From Clostridium sp. (GTDB lineage Bacteria > Bacillota > Clostridia > Clostridiales > Clostridiaceae), in contig NZ_JARHZJ010000024.1 of assembly GCF_029258205.1 (NCBI RefSeq), positions 1 to 49,440 on the forward strand: a stretch of DNA of 49,440 bases. Reading direction: 5' to 3'. The position numbers were made by a program, and so were the translations under genes. The notes under the pieces are model-generated. The model was not told where the DNA came from and did no database searches. It saw nothing but the letters and a program-made list of their open reading frames with translations. Shown one piece after another: positions 1-8,411 of the stretch (positions are counted from its first letter, which is position 1; each line of letters begins with the position of its first letter).

Positions 1-651
1 GGCTTGAGTTCCATTAACATGCTGAGTACCAGCAGAAGTTATGTTAGATACATTTGTTTTATTTAAAGCGTTAAGATCATTAATATAGTTATTTATATAT
101 TGAAGCTCATCATTTCTGATATCTAAATCAATTCCACCAATAGAGTCAATTATTTTAGGTAATGATGAGAAGTTAACTGTAGCAAAATCTTTGAGATTTA
201 AATCAAAGTTTTCATTTAAAGTTTTTAAGGCTAATTCATGTCCTCCAAAAGCATATGCATGGTTGATTTTATCTTTTCCATGTCCTTGAATGTCTACATA
301 AGAATCTCTCATTATTGAAGTTAATTTAAGTTTATTATGTACCTTGTCAACTGTAGCGATCATTATAGCATCTGATCTACCTGTATTACCATCGGTTGCA
401 TCAATTCCGAATAAAGCTATATTAGTTATTCCATCATATTTAGAAAGCTTTTCATCGATATTTTTATCAATTCCTAAATTTTCTTCATTTAAATCAACTT
501 TATTGATTTTTCCAAGCATAGTTAATCCATAAGTAGCAACACCACCAACTAATCCAACTATTAAAAGTCCAATGATTGAAAGAGTTATTATTAATTTGCG
601 ACTCTTAGTAGACTTTTTTGAACTCATTTTTTTATTAATTTTTCTTGCCAA
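1..651 (-). CDS. LytR-CpsA-Psr (LCP) family cell-wall glycopolymer ligase, 3' end cut off by the window
   Basis: LCP proteins are membrane-anchored, extracytoplasmic phosphotransferases that attach undecaprenyl-linked anionic polymers to peptidoglycan. The visible 217 residues show a short basic cytoplasmic N-terminus, one transmembrane segment (about residues 20-45, rich in I, L, V and G), then the LCP core with LFGIDA, GRSDAIM, TSIMRDSYV and KINHAYAFGG, which carry the conserved Asp and Arg residues of the family. The C-terminal part lies outside the window. I start at TTG (651-649) because GGGAGG (complement of 661-666) sits 9 bases upstream. The in-frame ATG at 660 touches that ribosome binding site and is less likely. 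Family assignment is secure; the polymer substrate is unknown. Confidence 0.85.
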   Translation of the reverse strand, partial: MARKINKKMSSKKSTKSRKLIITLSIIGLLIVGLVGGVATYGLTMLGKINKVDLNEENLGIDKNIDEKLSKYDGITNIALFGIDATDGNTGRSDAIMIATVDKVHNKLKLTSIMRDSYVDIQGHGKDKINHAYAFGGHELALKTLNENFDLNLKDFATVNFSSLPKIIDSIGGIDLDIRNDELQYINNYINDLNALNKTNVSNITSAGTQHVNGTQA

Positions 652-830
652 TATAAGCATCCTCCCTTTTTTTAATTATAAAATAATTTTATCATTCTAT
701 TGTATAAGTTGTAAAGTTATGGATAAGATTATTAGAATTTAAAAAATAATACCAATATTAATTATAAGAATATTAAAGTGAAAGAAAGGATATTTTGTTT
801 AAAATATAGTTTAAAACAGAAATATTTATA

Positions 831-877
831 CATAAAAAAAGAATATTTATCAAATATGATTTTTGATAAATATTCTT
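831..877 (-). terminator. Rho-independent terminator of brnQ
   Basis: A 16-bp perfect inverted repeat (839-854 with 862-877, loop of 7) begins 13 bases after the brnQ stop. On the minus strand it is followed by a run of seven T (complement of 834-840). Confidence 0.85.
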
Positions 878-889
878 ATATTTTATAAT

Positions 890-2164
890 CTAAGCTGTAG
901 CAGTTTCTCTTTTAGGAATAATTACTGTTATTATAAATCCTACTAAAGCAGGTAATATCCAACCAAATCCTTTAGAGTATAGTGGAAGAAGAGAAACTAA
1001 GTTTGTTACTCCAGGTATAAAATTACCTATTGTTATTAATATACTAACTATTAAAGTAACATATACAGTAACTTTATGAGTAAGTGGATTAGTTATTCTC
1101 TTATGGAATAAATTTAATAATATAAGAACTATTGTTACTGGGTAGATTACTCCAAGTAAAGTAGCTGATAATGATATTATCTTATCTAATCCCATACTAG
1201 CAACTAATATACTAGTTACTGTCATTACTAAAACATTAAATTTATATGGTAATTTACCATTAGAAACTCTTTCAAAGAAGCTTCCACCAGCAGAAAGCAG
1301 TCCTATTGAAGTTGTTAAACAAGCTAATGCCATTGATACACCTATTAATATTGCACCTGCATGTCCTAGAATACTTTCAGCAATAAAAAGTAATAATTGA
1401 GAATTTGATAAACCTAAAGCTTGATCTCCAGTATGAGCACCAAGGAAGATTAATCCACCATAAATTATTGCTAGTCCTCCAATTGCAATAACTGCGGCTT
1501 TAATAAGTAATTTAAAGCTATCTTTACCAGTATATCCTTTAGCTTTTATTGAACCTAATATTATTGAAGAGAATATTACAGCTGCAATTGCATCCATTGT
1601 TTGATATCCTTCAAGTAATGATGTAAAAAGAGCATCAGGAGTATATGATTTTGTTAAAGAATCTATTGGACTAATAACTCCTTTAGCTATTAAGAAGAAT
1701 AATATTGCTAATAATACAGGAGTTAAAAATTTACCTAAAACATCTATAACTTTTGATGGCTTTAATACAAAGATTAAATTAACTAAAAAGTAAACAACTA
1801 TTACTGCGAAGTAATTTATATTAGCAAAGTTAGGAGCAAATGCTAATTCAAATGTAGTAGCTGCTGTTCTAGGAATAGCTAATAATGGTCCGATAAGTAT
1901 AAATAATGCTATTGAATATATTAATGAGAATTTTTTACCTACTTTATCTCCGAATAATTCAAATTTACCATTAACTCTCATTGAAGATAATATACCAAGT
2001 AGTGGCACTCCAACTCCAGTTATTATAAATCCTATAATTCCTAAATAGTAATCTGCACCTAAATTTCTTCCTAATAAAGGTGGGAAAATAAGGTTACCAG
2101 CCCCCAAAAACATTGAAAATAGTGCAAAGCCGATTACTAAAAAATCTGATTTTTTGTTATTCAT
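890..2164 (-). CDS. brnQ: BrnQ branched-chain amino acid carrier
   Basis: Sodium- or proton-coupled importer of leucine, isoleucine and valine (LIVCS family) in the cytoplasmic membrane. The 424-residue protein is hydrophobic throughout, consistent with about 12 membrane segments. It opens with the family hallmark FLGAGNLIFPP near the N-terminus and contains AIAAVIFSSIILGSIKAKG in the middle. Length fits the family. The ATG at 2164 follows GGGGTG; the upstream in-frame ATG at 2191 has no good ribosome binding site. It is a single gene with its own terminator. Which branched-chain amino acid is preferred cannot be read from sequence. Confidence 0.93.
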   Translation of the reverse strand: MNNKKSDFLVIGFALFSMFLGAGNLIFPPLLGRNLGADYYLGIIGFIITGVGVPLLGILSSMRVNGKFELFGDKVGKKFSLIYSIALFILIGPLLAIPRTAATTFELAFAPNFANINYFAVIVVYFLVNLIFVLKPSKVIDVLGKFLTPVLLAILFFLIAKGVISPIDSLTKSYTPDALFTSLLEGYQTMDAIAAVIFSSIILGSIKAKGYTGKDSFKLLIKAAVIAIGGLAIIYGGLIFLGAHTGDQALGLSNSQLLLFIAESILGHAGAILIGVSMALACLTTSIGLLSAGGSFFERVSNGKLPYKFNVLVMTVTSILVASMGLDKIISLSATLLGVIYPVTIVLILLNLFHKRITNPLTHKVTVYVTLIVSILITIGNFIPGVTNLVSLLPLYSKGFGWILPALVGFIITVIIPKRETATA

Positions 2165-2350
2165 AATATACACCCCATCTTTCTTAAACAATCAAATTAA
2201 CATTTTAATTTTAAGTTATTATTTAATTTATAATGCATAAATAATCTTAAAAACATATGAATTATAATTTGATTTTATAAAATTTTATATAGTATTTTGT
2301 TAATATTCTTTGATTAAAATTTTTATTTTATTTTTTAAAGTTATACTACT

Positions 2351-2378
2351 ATATTATCATAGTGTTAAGAAAAATCAA
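2351..2378 (-). promoter_or_regulatory. Possible brnQ promoter
   Basis: On the minus strand TTGATT (complement of 2373-2378) and TAATAT (complement of 2351-2356) are separated by 16 bases. This would give a 5' leader of roughly 180 bases before brnQ. I recognise no riboswitch or T-box in that leader. Confidence 0.35.
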
Positions 2379-2524
2379 CAAAAATATTTTACATATAAAA
2401 TTATAAAAATATAAAATTGATAATTTAATAAAAAAATAGGGTTAATATTAAAACAATGTTAAAATTGGGGTGGTGTGAACATTTATAAATTTCATCTTGT
2501 TAATAATTAGAAAAATAAATAATC

Positions 2525-2552
2525 TTGACTAAAGGTTAAAAAATGATAAAAT
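2525..2552 (+). promoter_or_regulatory. Putative vegetative promoter of trpS
   Basis: TTGACT (2525-2530) and TAAAAT (2547-2552) are separated by 16 bases, which places the transcript start near 2559, just ahead of the T-box leader. Confidence 0.55.
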
Positions 2553-2579
2553 AACATTAAAGTTTAATATAAAATATCA

Positions 2580-2810
2580 ATGACAAGAATTAGTAAACTT
2601 AAAAACAAACTTTAAGAGAGTCATATGTTTGCTGGAAGTATGATAGTTATGCTTAAGTTGAATGGATCTTTGAGATGTTTAGATGAAGTTTAGTATTCTA
2701 AATCGTAATTCTTACGTTACAAGAAAGAGATATAAAGAATTTTCTTTGTAATATTAGGTGGTACCGCGATATATTCGTCCTATAAGTCTTATGACTTATA
2801 GGACTTTTTT
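2580..2810 (+). promoter_or_regulatory. T-box leader of trpS (tRNA-Trp sensing)
   Basis: T-box leaders bind uncharged tRNA through a specifier codon and the T-box bulge, switching a terminator to an antiterminator. The invariant AGGTGGTACCGCG is at 2756-2768. It is followed by a 12-bp perfect terminator stem (2777-2788 with 2793-2804) and a T-tract (2805-2810). In stem I the context GAA-TGG-A places a Trp specifier codon at 2663-2665, matching the downstream gene. Starvation for charged tRNA-Trp should therefore raise trpS expression. Confidence 0.95.
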
Positions 2811-2885
2811 ACTTAAAAATATAATTTAAAGTTTTAATTAAGAGATGAAATTTAATTAATATATTATTAAAACAAGGGAGGTGAA

Positions 2886-2915
2886 TCTGATGCTTAATTT
2901 TTAGGAAGCATCAGA
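2886..2915 (+). promoter_or_regulatory. Hairpin with 4-codon mini-ORF between the Shine-Dalgarno and the trpS start
   Basis: A strong ribosome binding site GGGAGGTGA (2876-2884) is 41 bases from the trpS ATG. Between them lies a 10-bp perfect hairpin (2886-2895 with 2906-2915). Folding it away leaves 11 bases from SD to the trpS ATG, a normal spacing. The hairpin also contains ATG CTT AAT TTT TAG (2890-2904), a mini-ORF in the trpS frame that ends in an amber codon. Confidence 0.6.
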
Positions 2916-2922
2916 AAAACTA

Positions 2923-3921
2923 ATGGAAGATAATAAAAAAATTATTTTTAGTGGAATAAAGCCATCAGGTGATTTAACATTAGGAAACTACTTGGGTGCT
3001 ATAAAAAATTGGACTAAATTACAAGATGAATATGATTGTTATTTCTGCGTTGTTGATTTACATGCCATAACAGTAAAACAATTACCAGCAGATTTAAGAA
3101 GAAGAACTTTAGAAGTTTTAGCCATATATATAGCATCAGGAATAAATCCTGAAAAAAATACATTGTTTATACAATCACATGTACCAGCTCATTCAGAAGC
3201 TTCATGGCTTTTAACATGTAATTCATATATGGGTGAATTAAGCAGAATGACTCAATATAAAGATAAATCAAAGAAAATGGGAGATTCAATAGGAGCAGGA
3301 TTATTTAATTATCCAGTTCTTATGGCTGCTGATATACTTTTATATAATGCAAATCTTGTTCCAGTTGGAAAAGATCAAATGCAACATTTAGAGCTTGCTA
3401 GGGACATTGGTACTAGATTTAACAATTCTTATAGCCCAACATTCACTATACCAGAGGGATATGTTCCAAAAGAGGGTGCAAAGATAATGGATTTACAAGA
3501 TCCAAGTAAAAAGATGTCTAAGTCAGATTCTAATCCAAATGGTTTCATATTAATAATGGATGAACCTAATGTTATAAGAAAGAAAATTTCAAGAGCCGTA
3601 ACAGATAGTATTGGTGTTGTAAATTATACTGATGAACAGCCAGGAGTTAAAAATTTAATAAATATTCTTTGTGCAATAAAAGGATATACTCCAGAGGAAG
3701 TTGTAAAAATGTACAATGGTAAAGGATATGCTGAATTTAAAAATGATGTGGCAGAAGCTATAGTCGAAGAATTAGCTCCAGTACAAGAAAAAGTTAAAGC
3801 TTTATTAGGAGATAAAAAAGCTTTAGAGGAAATATACAAAAAGGGTGCAGAAAAAGCAAATTATGTTGCAATGAAAACTCTTAGAAAGATGCAAAAGAAA
3901 ATAGGATTAATTCCAAGATAG
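2923..3921 (+). CDS. trpS: Tryptophanyl-tRNA synthetase
   Basis: Charges tRNA-Trp with tryptophan in the cytoplasm. The 332-residue length is usual for bacterial TrpRS. Class I signatures are present: the HIGH equivalent in SGIKPSGDLTLGNYLGA (residues about 10-26) and the KMSKS loop in KKMSKSDSN (about residue 198). The conserved dimer-interface and Trp-pocket segment VDLHAITV is also visible. The ATG at 2923 follows a hairpin that separates it from a strong ribosome binding site. Expression is controlled by the T-box at 2580-2810. It appears monocistronic, ending in the hairpin at 3943-4028. Confidence 0.97.
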   Translation: MEDNKKIIFSGIKPSGDLTLGNYLGAIKNWTKLQDEYDCYFCVVDLHAITVKQLPADLRRRTLEVLAIYIASGINPEKNTLFIQSHVPAHSEASWLLTCNSYMGELSRMTQYKDKSKKMGDSIGAGLFNYPVLMAADILLYNANLVPVGKDQMQHLELARDIGTRFNNSYSPTFTIPEGYVPKEGAKIMDLQDPSKKMSKSDSNPNGFILIMDEPNVIRKKISRAVTDSIGVVNYTDEQPGVKNLINILCAIKGYTPEEVVKMYNGKGYAEFKNDVAEAIVEELAPVQEKVKALLGDKKALEEIYKKGAEKANYVAMKTLRKMQKKIGLIPR

Positions 3922-3942
3922 GAATTAAAAACTCTATTAAGT

Positions 3943-4028
3943 AAAGTTCACTATATATAGCTTAGTAATTATTGAAATTCTAATCACTTATTCAAATATT
4001 ACTTCGCTTATATCTAGTGAACTTTTTT
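3943..4028 (+). terminator. Terminator of trpS
   Basis: The 11-bp arms AAAGTTCACTA (3943-3953) and TAGTGAACTTT (4015-4025) enclose an extended, partly paired loop and are followed by a T-run. Confidence 0.75.
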
Positions 4029-4255
4029 ATATAATAAAGTTATTATTTCCTTTAATTTGTAAAAATGATATAATAAAGAAAATGAATAATTTGTTAAGTG
4101 GTTTGAGGAAACTTTATTTTTAGCAGGAAGAACAAAGTAAGATTTATGGTTATTAGATTGATTTTATATATTTTGATATTAGGTAGTTTAATTATTGTAG
4201 GAATAATAAATTAAAAACTATTAAGTTAGATGGAAAGGTAAGAGGGGGAATTGGG
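4029..4255. other. trpS-anSME intergenic region
   Basis: An AT-rich spacer with no clear promoter. Its only coding candidate is a 22-codon ORF at 4146-4214, listed separately. Confidence 0.4.
4146..4214 (+). CDS. Possible 22-residue hydrophobic peptide
   Basis: A short ORF from ATG to TAA encodes an almost entirely hydrophobic peptide (I, L, V and G rich, one early Arg) of the size of a single membrane span. The ribosome binding site is poor: AGGAAG is about 15 bases upstream. It sits 41 bases ahead of the sulfatase maturase gene on the same strand. I do not recognise it, and in such AT-rich DNA it may be chance. Confidence 0.2.
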   Translation: MVIRLILYILILGSLIIVGIIN

Positions 4256-5368
4256 ATGCCACCATTAAGTTTGCTTATTAAGCCAGCTTCAAGTGGATGT
4301 AATTTAAAATGCAATTATTGTTTTTATCATTCTTTAAGTGATAATAGAAATGTTAAGAACTATGGCATTATGAGAGATGAAGTTTTAGAAAGTATGGTAA
4401 AAAGAGTTTTGAATGAAGCTGATGGACATTGTAGTTTTGCTTTTCAAGGAGGAGAACCTACTTTAGCAGGATTGGAATTTTTTGAAAAGCTAATTGAGTT
4501 TCAGAAAAAATATAATTATAAAAATTTAAAAATATATAATAGTTTGCAAACAAATGGAACTTTAATAGATGAAAATTGGGCAAAATTTTTAAGTGAAAAT
4601 AAATTTCTTGTAGGTCTATCTATGGATGGACCTAAGAAAATACATAATTTAAATAGAAAAGATTTTCATGGTTTAGATACATTTAGTAAAGTAGAAAGAG
4701 CAGTAGAGTTATTTAAAAAGTATAAGGTTGAATTTAATATATTATGCGTTGTAACCTCTAATACAGCTAGGCATGTAAAGAAAGTATATAGATATTTTAA
4801 GGAAAAAGATTTTAAATTTATTCAATTTATAAATTGTCTTGATCCATTGTATGAAGAAAAAGGTAAATATAATTATTCTTTAAAGCCACAGGATTATACT
4901 AAATTTTTAAAGGATTTATTTGACTTGTGGCATAAAGATTTTATAAATGGAAATAAGATAAGTATTAGATATTTTGATGGTTTACTAGAAACAATTTTAT
5001 TAGGAAAGTCATCATCTTGTGGAATGAATGGGACATGTACCTGTCAATTTGTTGTAGAAAGTGATGGAAGTGTTTATCCTTGTGACTTTTATGTTTTAGA
5101 CAAATGGAGGTTAGGCAATATACAAAAGATGACAATGAAAGAATTATTTGAAACCGATAAAAATCATGATTTTATAAAATCATCCTTTAAAGTTCATGAA
5201 GAATGCCAAAAATGTAAGTGGTTTAGTATTTGTAAAGGTGGGTGTAGAAGATGCAGAGATTCAAAGGAAGATTCAGCTTTAGATCTAAACTACTATTGTC
5301 AAAGCTATAAAGAATTCTTTGAATATGCATTTCTAAGGCTTGTAAATATAGCTAAAATTATTAAATAA
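4256..5368 (+). CDS. Anaerobic sulfatase-maturating enzyme (radical SAM, SPASM domain)
   Basis: Oxidises the active-site Cys or Ser of a sulfatase to C-alpha-formylglycine without oxygen, using a 5'-deoxyadenosyl radical. The 370 residues include the radical SAM motif CNLKCNYC (C15, C19, C22) and the twin-cluster SPASM region: C255, C261, C276, the following D277 (the proposed catalytic base), then a C-terminal CQKCKWFSICKGGC block and a last Cys near 348. This matches the crystallised C. perfringens enzyme in length and cysteine positions. The ATG is preceded by GAGGGGGA. No sulfatase gene lies in the window, so its substrate must be encoded elsewhere. It seems monocistronic. Confidence 0.96.
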   Translation: MPPLSLLIKPASSGCNLKCNYCFYHSLSDNRNVKNYGIMRDEVLESMVKRVLNEADGHCSFAFQGGEPTLAGLEFFEKLIEFQKKYNYKNLKIYNSLQTNGTLIDENWAKFLSENKFLVGLSMDGPKKIHNLNRKDFHGLDTFSKVERAVELFKKYKVEFNILCVVTSNTARHVKKVYRYFKEKDFKFIQFINCLDPLYEEKGKYNYSLKPQDYTKFLKDLFDLWHKDFINGNKISIRYFDGLLETILLGKSSSCGMNGTCTCQFVVESDGSVYPCDFYVLDKWRLGNIQKMTMKELFETDKNHDFIKSSFKVHEECQKCKWFSICKGGCRRCRDSKEDSALDLNYYCQSYKEFFEYAFLRLVNIAKIIK

Positions 5369-5429
5369 TAATTAAGTTAGTATTTTAGCACTTAATTCAT
5401 AACTTTTATTATAAGTGTTAATAGTCCTG

Positions 5430-5474
5430 AAAGGATAAAATGGATTTTAAATCTATTTTATCCTTTATTTTTTT
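5430..5474 (+). terminator. Terminator of the maturase gene
   Basis: A 12-bp stem AAAGGATAAAAT (5430-5441) with ATTTTATCCTTT (5455-5466) is followed by a T-rich tract. Confidence 0.85.
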
Positions 5475-5475
5475 A

Positions 5476-5514
5476 TTAACATGTACTTAACCTTGGCATA
5501 ATTTCCTTTTAACA
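5476..5514 (+). promoter_or_regulatory. PHO-box-like array upstream of pstS1
   Basis: TTAACA-type hexamers recur at exact 11-bp steps: TTAACA at 5476, TTAACC at 5487, a degenerate ATAATT at 5498, and TTAACA at 5509. Gram-positive PhoP binds TT(A/C/T)ACA direct repeats spaced 11 bp centre to centre, so this is a good candidate activator site for phosphate starvation. The likely binder is the response regulator at 10850. Confidence 0.7.
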
Positions 5515-5581
5515 TTGGAAAGATAATATAAGAGTGTACTAAATATCAAATATTAACTGAGATTTTGGAGGGAATTTAAAT

Positions 5582-6412
5582 ATGTTTAAAAAGAGATTAA
5601 TAGCAATTATAGGTACTATATTTGTAGGTACCACAGCCATGGTAGGATGTAATTTAGGAGGAAGTGAAACAAAATCTACAAATACAGTTAGTATATCTGG
5701 ATCAACTTCTGTAGGACCTGTTATGGAAATTGAGGCAGAGGCTTTTAAGACTAAGAAACCAGATATATCTATAGAAATAAATCAAATAGGATCATCAGCA
5801 GGTATTAAAAATGTCATAGATGGAATTTCAGAAATAGGAATGTCTTCTCGTGACCTCAAAGGAGAAGAAAAACAATCTGGGCTTAAAGAAGTAGAAATAG
5901 CTTATGATGGAATAGCTTTAATAACACATAAAAATAATCCAGTAAAGGATTTAACATTAGCTAAAATAAAAGATATATATACAGGTAAGATAACGAACTG
6001 GAAAGAACTTGGAGGAAATGATGCTCCTATAGTGATCGTTTCTAGAGAAGATGGCTCAGGAACAAGAGATGCTTTTCAAGAAATAGTAGGATTTAAAGCA
6101 GAAAATTTAACTGTTAATTCTCAGATATCAGATGGATCAGGAAATATTAAGTCATTAGTTCAAGGCAATGAAAATGCAATAGGATATATATCATTTAGTT
6201 ACATTGATGATAGTGTAAATGCATTAAAAGTTGATGGAGTTGAAGCAACACCAGAAGATGTTTTAAATAAATCTTACAAACTCTCAAGACCTTTCTTAGT
6301 AGTCTATAAGGAAGATAATTTAACAGAATCAGGTAAGAGTTTTATAGATTTCATATTAAGTGAGGAAGGGCAAGATATAGTAGCTAAGGAGCACTTAATA
6401 AAAGTAAAATAG
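5582..6412 (+). CDS. pstS: Phosphate ABC transporter substrate-binding lipoprotein, copy 1
   Basis: Extracytoplasmic receptor that delivers inorganic phosphate to PstCA. The 276 residues begin with a lipoprotein signal peptide and lipobox ending MVGC (lipidated Cys about residue 23). Phosphate-contacting motifs follow: SGSTSVGP near residue 40, SSAGIKN, and SREDGSGTRDAF around 160. It is closely similar along its length to the next gene, indicating tandem duplication. The short length is typical of the Clostridium PstS type. It has its own PHO-box array and a terminator after it, so it can be expressed alone at higher level than the transporter. Confidence 0.94.
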   Translation: MFKKRLIAIIGTIFVGTTAMVGCNLGGSETKSTNTVSISGSTSVGPVMEIEAEAFKTKKPDISIEINQIGSSAGIKNVIDGISEIGMSSRDLKGEEKQSGLKEVEIAYDGIALITHKNNPVKDLTLAKIKDIYTGKITNWKELGGNDAPIVIVSREDGSGTRDAFQEIVGFKAENLTVNSQISDGSGNIKSLVQGNENAIGYISFSYIDDSVNALKVDGVEATPEDVLNKSYKLSRPFLVVYKEDNLTESGKSFIDFILSEEGQDIVAKEHLIKVK

Positions 6413-6438
6413 TTCGTTTATATATTTAATATACATTT

Positions 6439-6478
6439 AATCCTAAGAATAATATATTTGTATTCTTAGGATTTTTTT
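6439..6478 (+). terminator. Terminator between pstS1 and pstS2
   Basis: A 12-bp perfect stem (6439-6450 with 6462-6473) is followed by seven T. The last Ts overlap the first repeat of the pstS2 PHO-box array. Confidence 0.88.
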
Positions 6479-6514
6479 ACATAGATTTAACATAGAAATA
6501 ATATTCACTTAACC
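6476..6514 (+). promoter_or_regulatory. PHO-box-like array upstream of pstS2
   Basis: The same layout as before pstS1: TTTACA at 6476, TTAACA at 6487, a degenerate ATAATA at 6498, and TTAACC at 6509, all at 11-bp steps. The matching position of the degenerate third unit suggests that promoter and gene were duplicated together. Confidence 0.68.
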
Positions 6515-6623
6515 TAAGAGAAATAAGATTAATCTTGTAAGAAAAATAAAAATATAAAATTAAATAAAAATAAATTATTAGATTTTAAATGTATATTAAA
6601 TTTATATATAAGCGGAGGGAAAA

Positions 6624-7439
6624 ATGAATAGGAGAAAAGTAGTAATTGCATTAAGTAGTATTTTAGCAATGGGCTTTTTATTAACAGGATGTGGAGGAGG
6701 AAGAGATAATATAATAAAAATTTCAGGCTCAAGCTCAGTTGGTCCATTAATAGAGACTGAGGCAGAGGTTTTTAAAAAAGAGATGCCAAGTATTACTGTT
6801 GAAGTAAATCAATTAGGATCATCAGCAGGAATAAAAGATGCTATAAATGGAACTGTAGAGATAGGAATTTCTTCAAGAGATTTAAAGGACAAGGAATTAG
6901 AATCTGGAATTAAAGAAAAATCTATTGCCTATGATGGAATGTCAGTAATAATTAATAATGAAAATTCAGTACAAAATCTTACAATGGAGCAGATTAAAGA
7001 TATATATACAGGAAAAGTAACAAACTGGAAAGAGGTTGGTGGAGAGGAAGCTCCAATAGTATTAGTGTCAAGAGAAGATGGCTCAGGAACAAGAGATTCA
7101 TTCCAAGAAACTGTTGGATTTAATTCAGAGGAAATAAGCCCACAGGCTCAGATATCAGATGGTTCTGGAAGTATTAAAACAATGGTAGCAGGAAATAAGA
7201 ATGCAATAGGATATATATCTTTTAGTTATGTAGATAATTCAGTTCATGCAGTTAGTGTTGATGGAGTAAAACCTACAGCTGAAAATGTAAAAAATAAAAT
7301 TTACAAGCTATCAAGACCTTTTTTATTAGTATATAAAGAGGAAAGTTTAAATGAAAATTCAAAGAAATTTATAGATTTCATAATGAGTAAAGAAGGGCAA
7401 GAAATAGTTGAAGAAGATGGATTAATAAGTGTAACTTAA
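6624..7439 (+). CDS. pstS: Phosphate ABC transporter substrate-binding lipoprotein, copy 2
   Basis: Second PstS paralogue, 271 residues, with lipobox LLTGC (Cys about residue 23) and the same phosphate-site motifs SGSSSVGP and SREDGSGTRDSF. The ATG follows GCGGAGGG. It is separated from copy 1 by a terminator and its own PHO-box array, and is followed 82 bases later by pstC without an obvious terminator. This copy is therefore likely the first gene of the pst transporter operon. Differences from copy 1 are spread through the surface, so affinity might differ; that is inference. Confidence 0.94.
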   Translation: MNRRKVVIALSSILAMGFLLTGCGGGRDNIIKISGSSSVGPLIETEAEVFKKEMPSITVEVNQLGSSAGIKDAINGTVEIGISSRDLKDKELESGIKEKSIAYDGMSVIINNENSVQNLTMEQIKDIYTGKVTNWKEVGGEEAPIVLVSREDGSGTRDSFQETVGFNSEEISPQAQISDGSGSIKTMVAGNKNAIGYISFSYVDNSVHAVSVDGVKPTAENVKNKIYKLSRPFLLVYKEESLNENSKKFIDFIMSKEGQEIVEEDGLISVT

Positions 7440-7521
7440 GGCTTACTTGTTAAAGAGAATTAATTTAAGAAAAAATGCTAAAGATATATTTATTGGAGAT
7501 TATTTTAAGGTGGAGGTAAAT

Positions 7522-8409
7522 ATGGAAGCTAAAAATCAGAATAATAAAAGTAAATATTTCATAGAAAGCTTAACTGAAAAGATATTTTTAATTAGTGCTT
7601 CAGTAGCTGTAATAAGTTTACTTTTAATAATAGGATTTGTTTTTTACAAGGGGTTAAGACCATTCATAGTAGAAGGATATTCTTTCTGGGATTTTATATT
7701 TGGTACAAAATGGATACCGAGTGCAAATAAATATGGAATATTATCTATGATTGTAGCTTCTTTAGGTGCTACAGTAGGAGCTTTATTAATAGGTGTTCCT
7801 GTAGGAATATTAACATCAATATTTATAGCAGAGATAGCGCCAAAGAAGATAGCAAAGATTATGTCAGGGGCAGTAGAACTTTTAGCTGGAATACCTTCTG
7901 TTTTATATGGAGTATTTGGATTAGCAATAATAGTTCCTACTATACAAGATGTGTTTAATTTACCTAAAGGACAAAGTTTGTTAGCTGTAATAATAGTATT
8001 AGCAATAATGATGTTACCAACGGTAATAACAGTATCAGAGACTGCTATAAGGGCTGTTCCTAATGCATATAAAGAAGGATCATTAGCTTTAGGAGCATCA
8101 AAGACTGAAACAATATTTAAAGTTATTGTACCAGCTGCAAAATCAGGAATAATGACAGGAGTAGTATTAGGAATAGGTAGAGCAATTGGAGAGACGATGG
8201 CAGTTATATTAGTAGCAGGGAATACTCCTGTTATTCCAAGTTCAATAATGGATAGTGTAAGACCACTTACAACTAATATAGCCTTAGAAATGGGGTATGC
8301 ATTTGGAACTCATCAAGAAATGCTATTTGCAACAGGAGTAGTATTATTTACATTCATATTAATATTAAACTTAGTGCTTAGTAAACTTTCTAACAAGGGC
8401 GGTAAATAA
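7522..8409 (+). CDS. pstC: Phosphate ABC transporter permease PstC
   Basis: Inner-membrane subunit of the high-affinity phosphate importer. It is a 295-residue hydrophobic protein with about six membrane segments. It carries the ABC permease loop (EAA-like) in YKEGSLALGASKTETIFKVI and conserved segments GIPSVLYGVFGL and GRAIGETMAVILVAGN, typical of PstC. I choose ATG 7522 because GGTGGAGG precedes it. An open frame continues 25 codons upstream to a TTG but lacks a ribosome binding site and would start with a charged stretch unlike PstC. It is followed after 2 bases by pstA. Confidence 0.95.
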   Translation: MEAKNQNNKSKYFIESLTEKIFLISASVAVISLLLIIGFVFYKGLRPFIVEGYSFWDFIFGTKWIPSANKYGILSMIVASLGATVGALLIGVPVGILTSIFIAEIAPKKIAKIMSGAVELLAGIPSVLYGVFGLAIIVPTIQDVFNLPKGQSLLAVIIVLAIMMLPTVITVSETAIRAVPNAYKEGSLALGASKTETIFKVIVPAAKSGIMTGVVLGIGRAIGETMAVILVAGNTPVIPSSIMDSVRPLTTNIALEMGYAFGTHQEMLFATGVVLFTFILILNLVLSKLSNKGGK

Positions 8410-8411
8410 AT

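Noticed and set aside
344..532. Plus-strand 62-codon ORF
   Set aside because: It is antisense to the LCP gene, which has recognised motifs and a ribosome binding site.
2890..2925. Amber codon in frame upstream of trpS read as pyrrolysine
   Set aside because: The conserved TrpRS sequence begins at the downstream ATG and nothing here suggests a pyl system. A hairpin or mini-ORF explanation is simpler.
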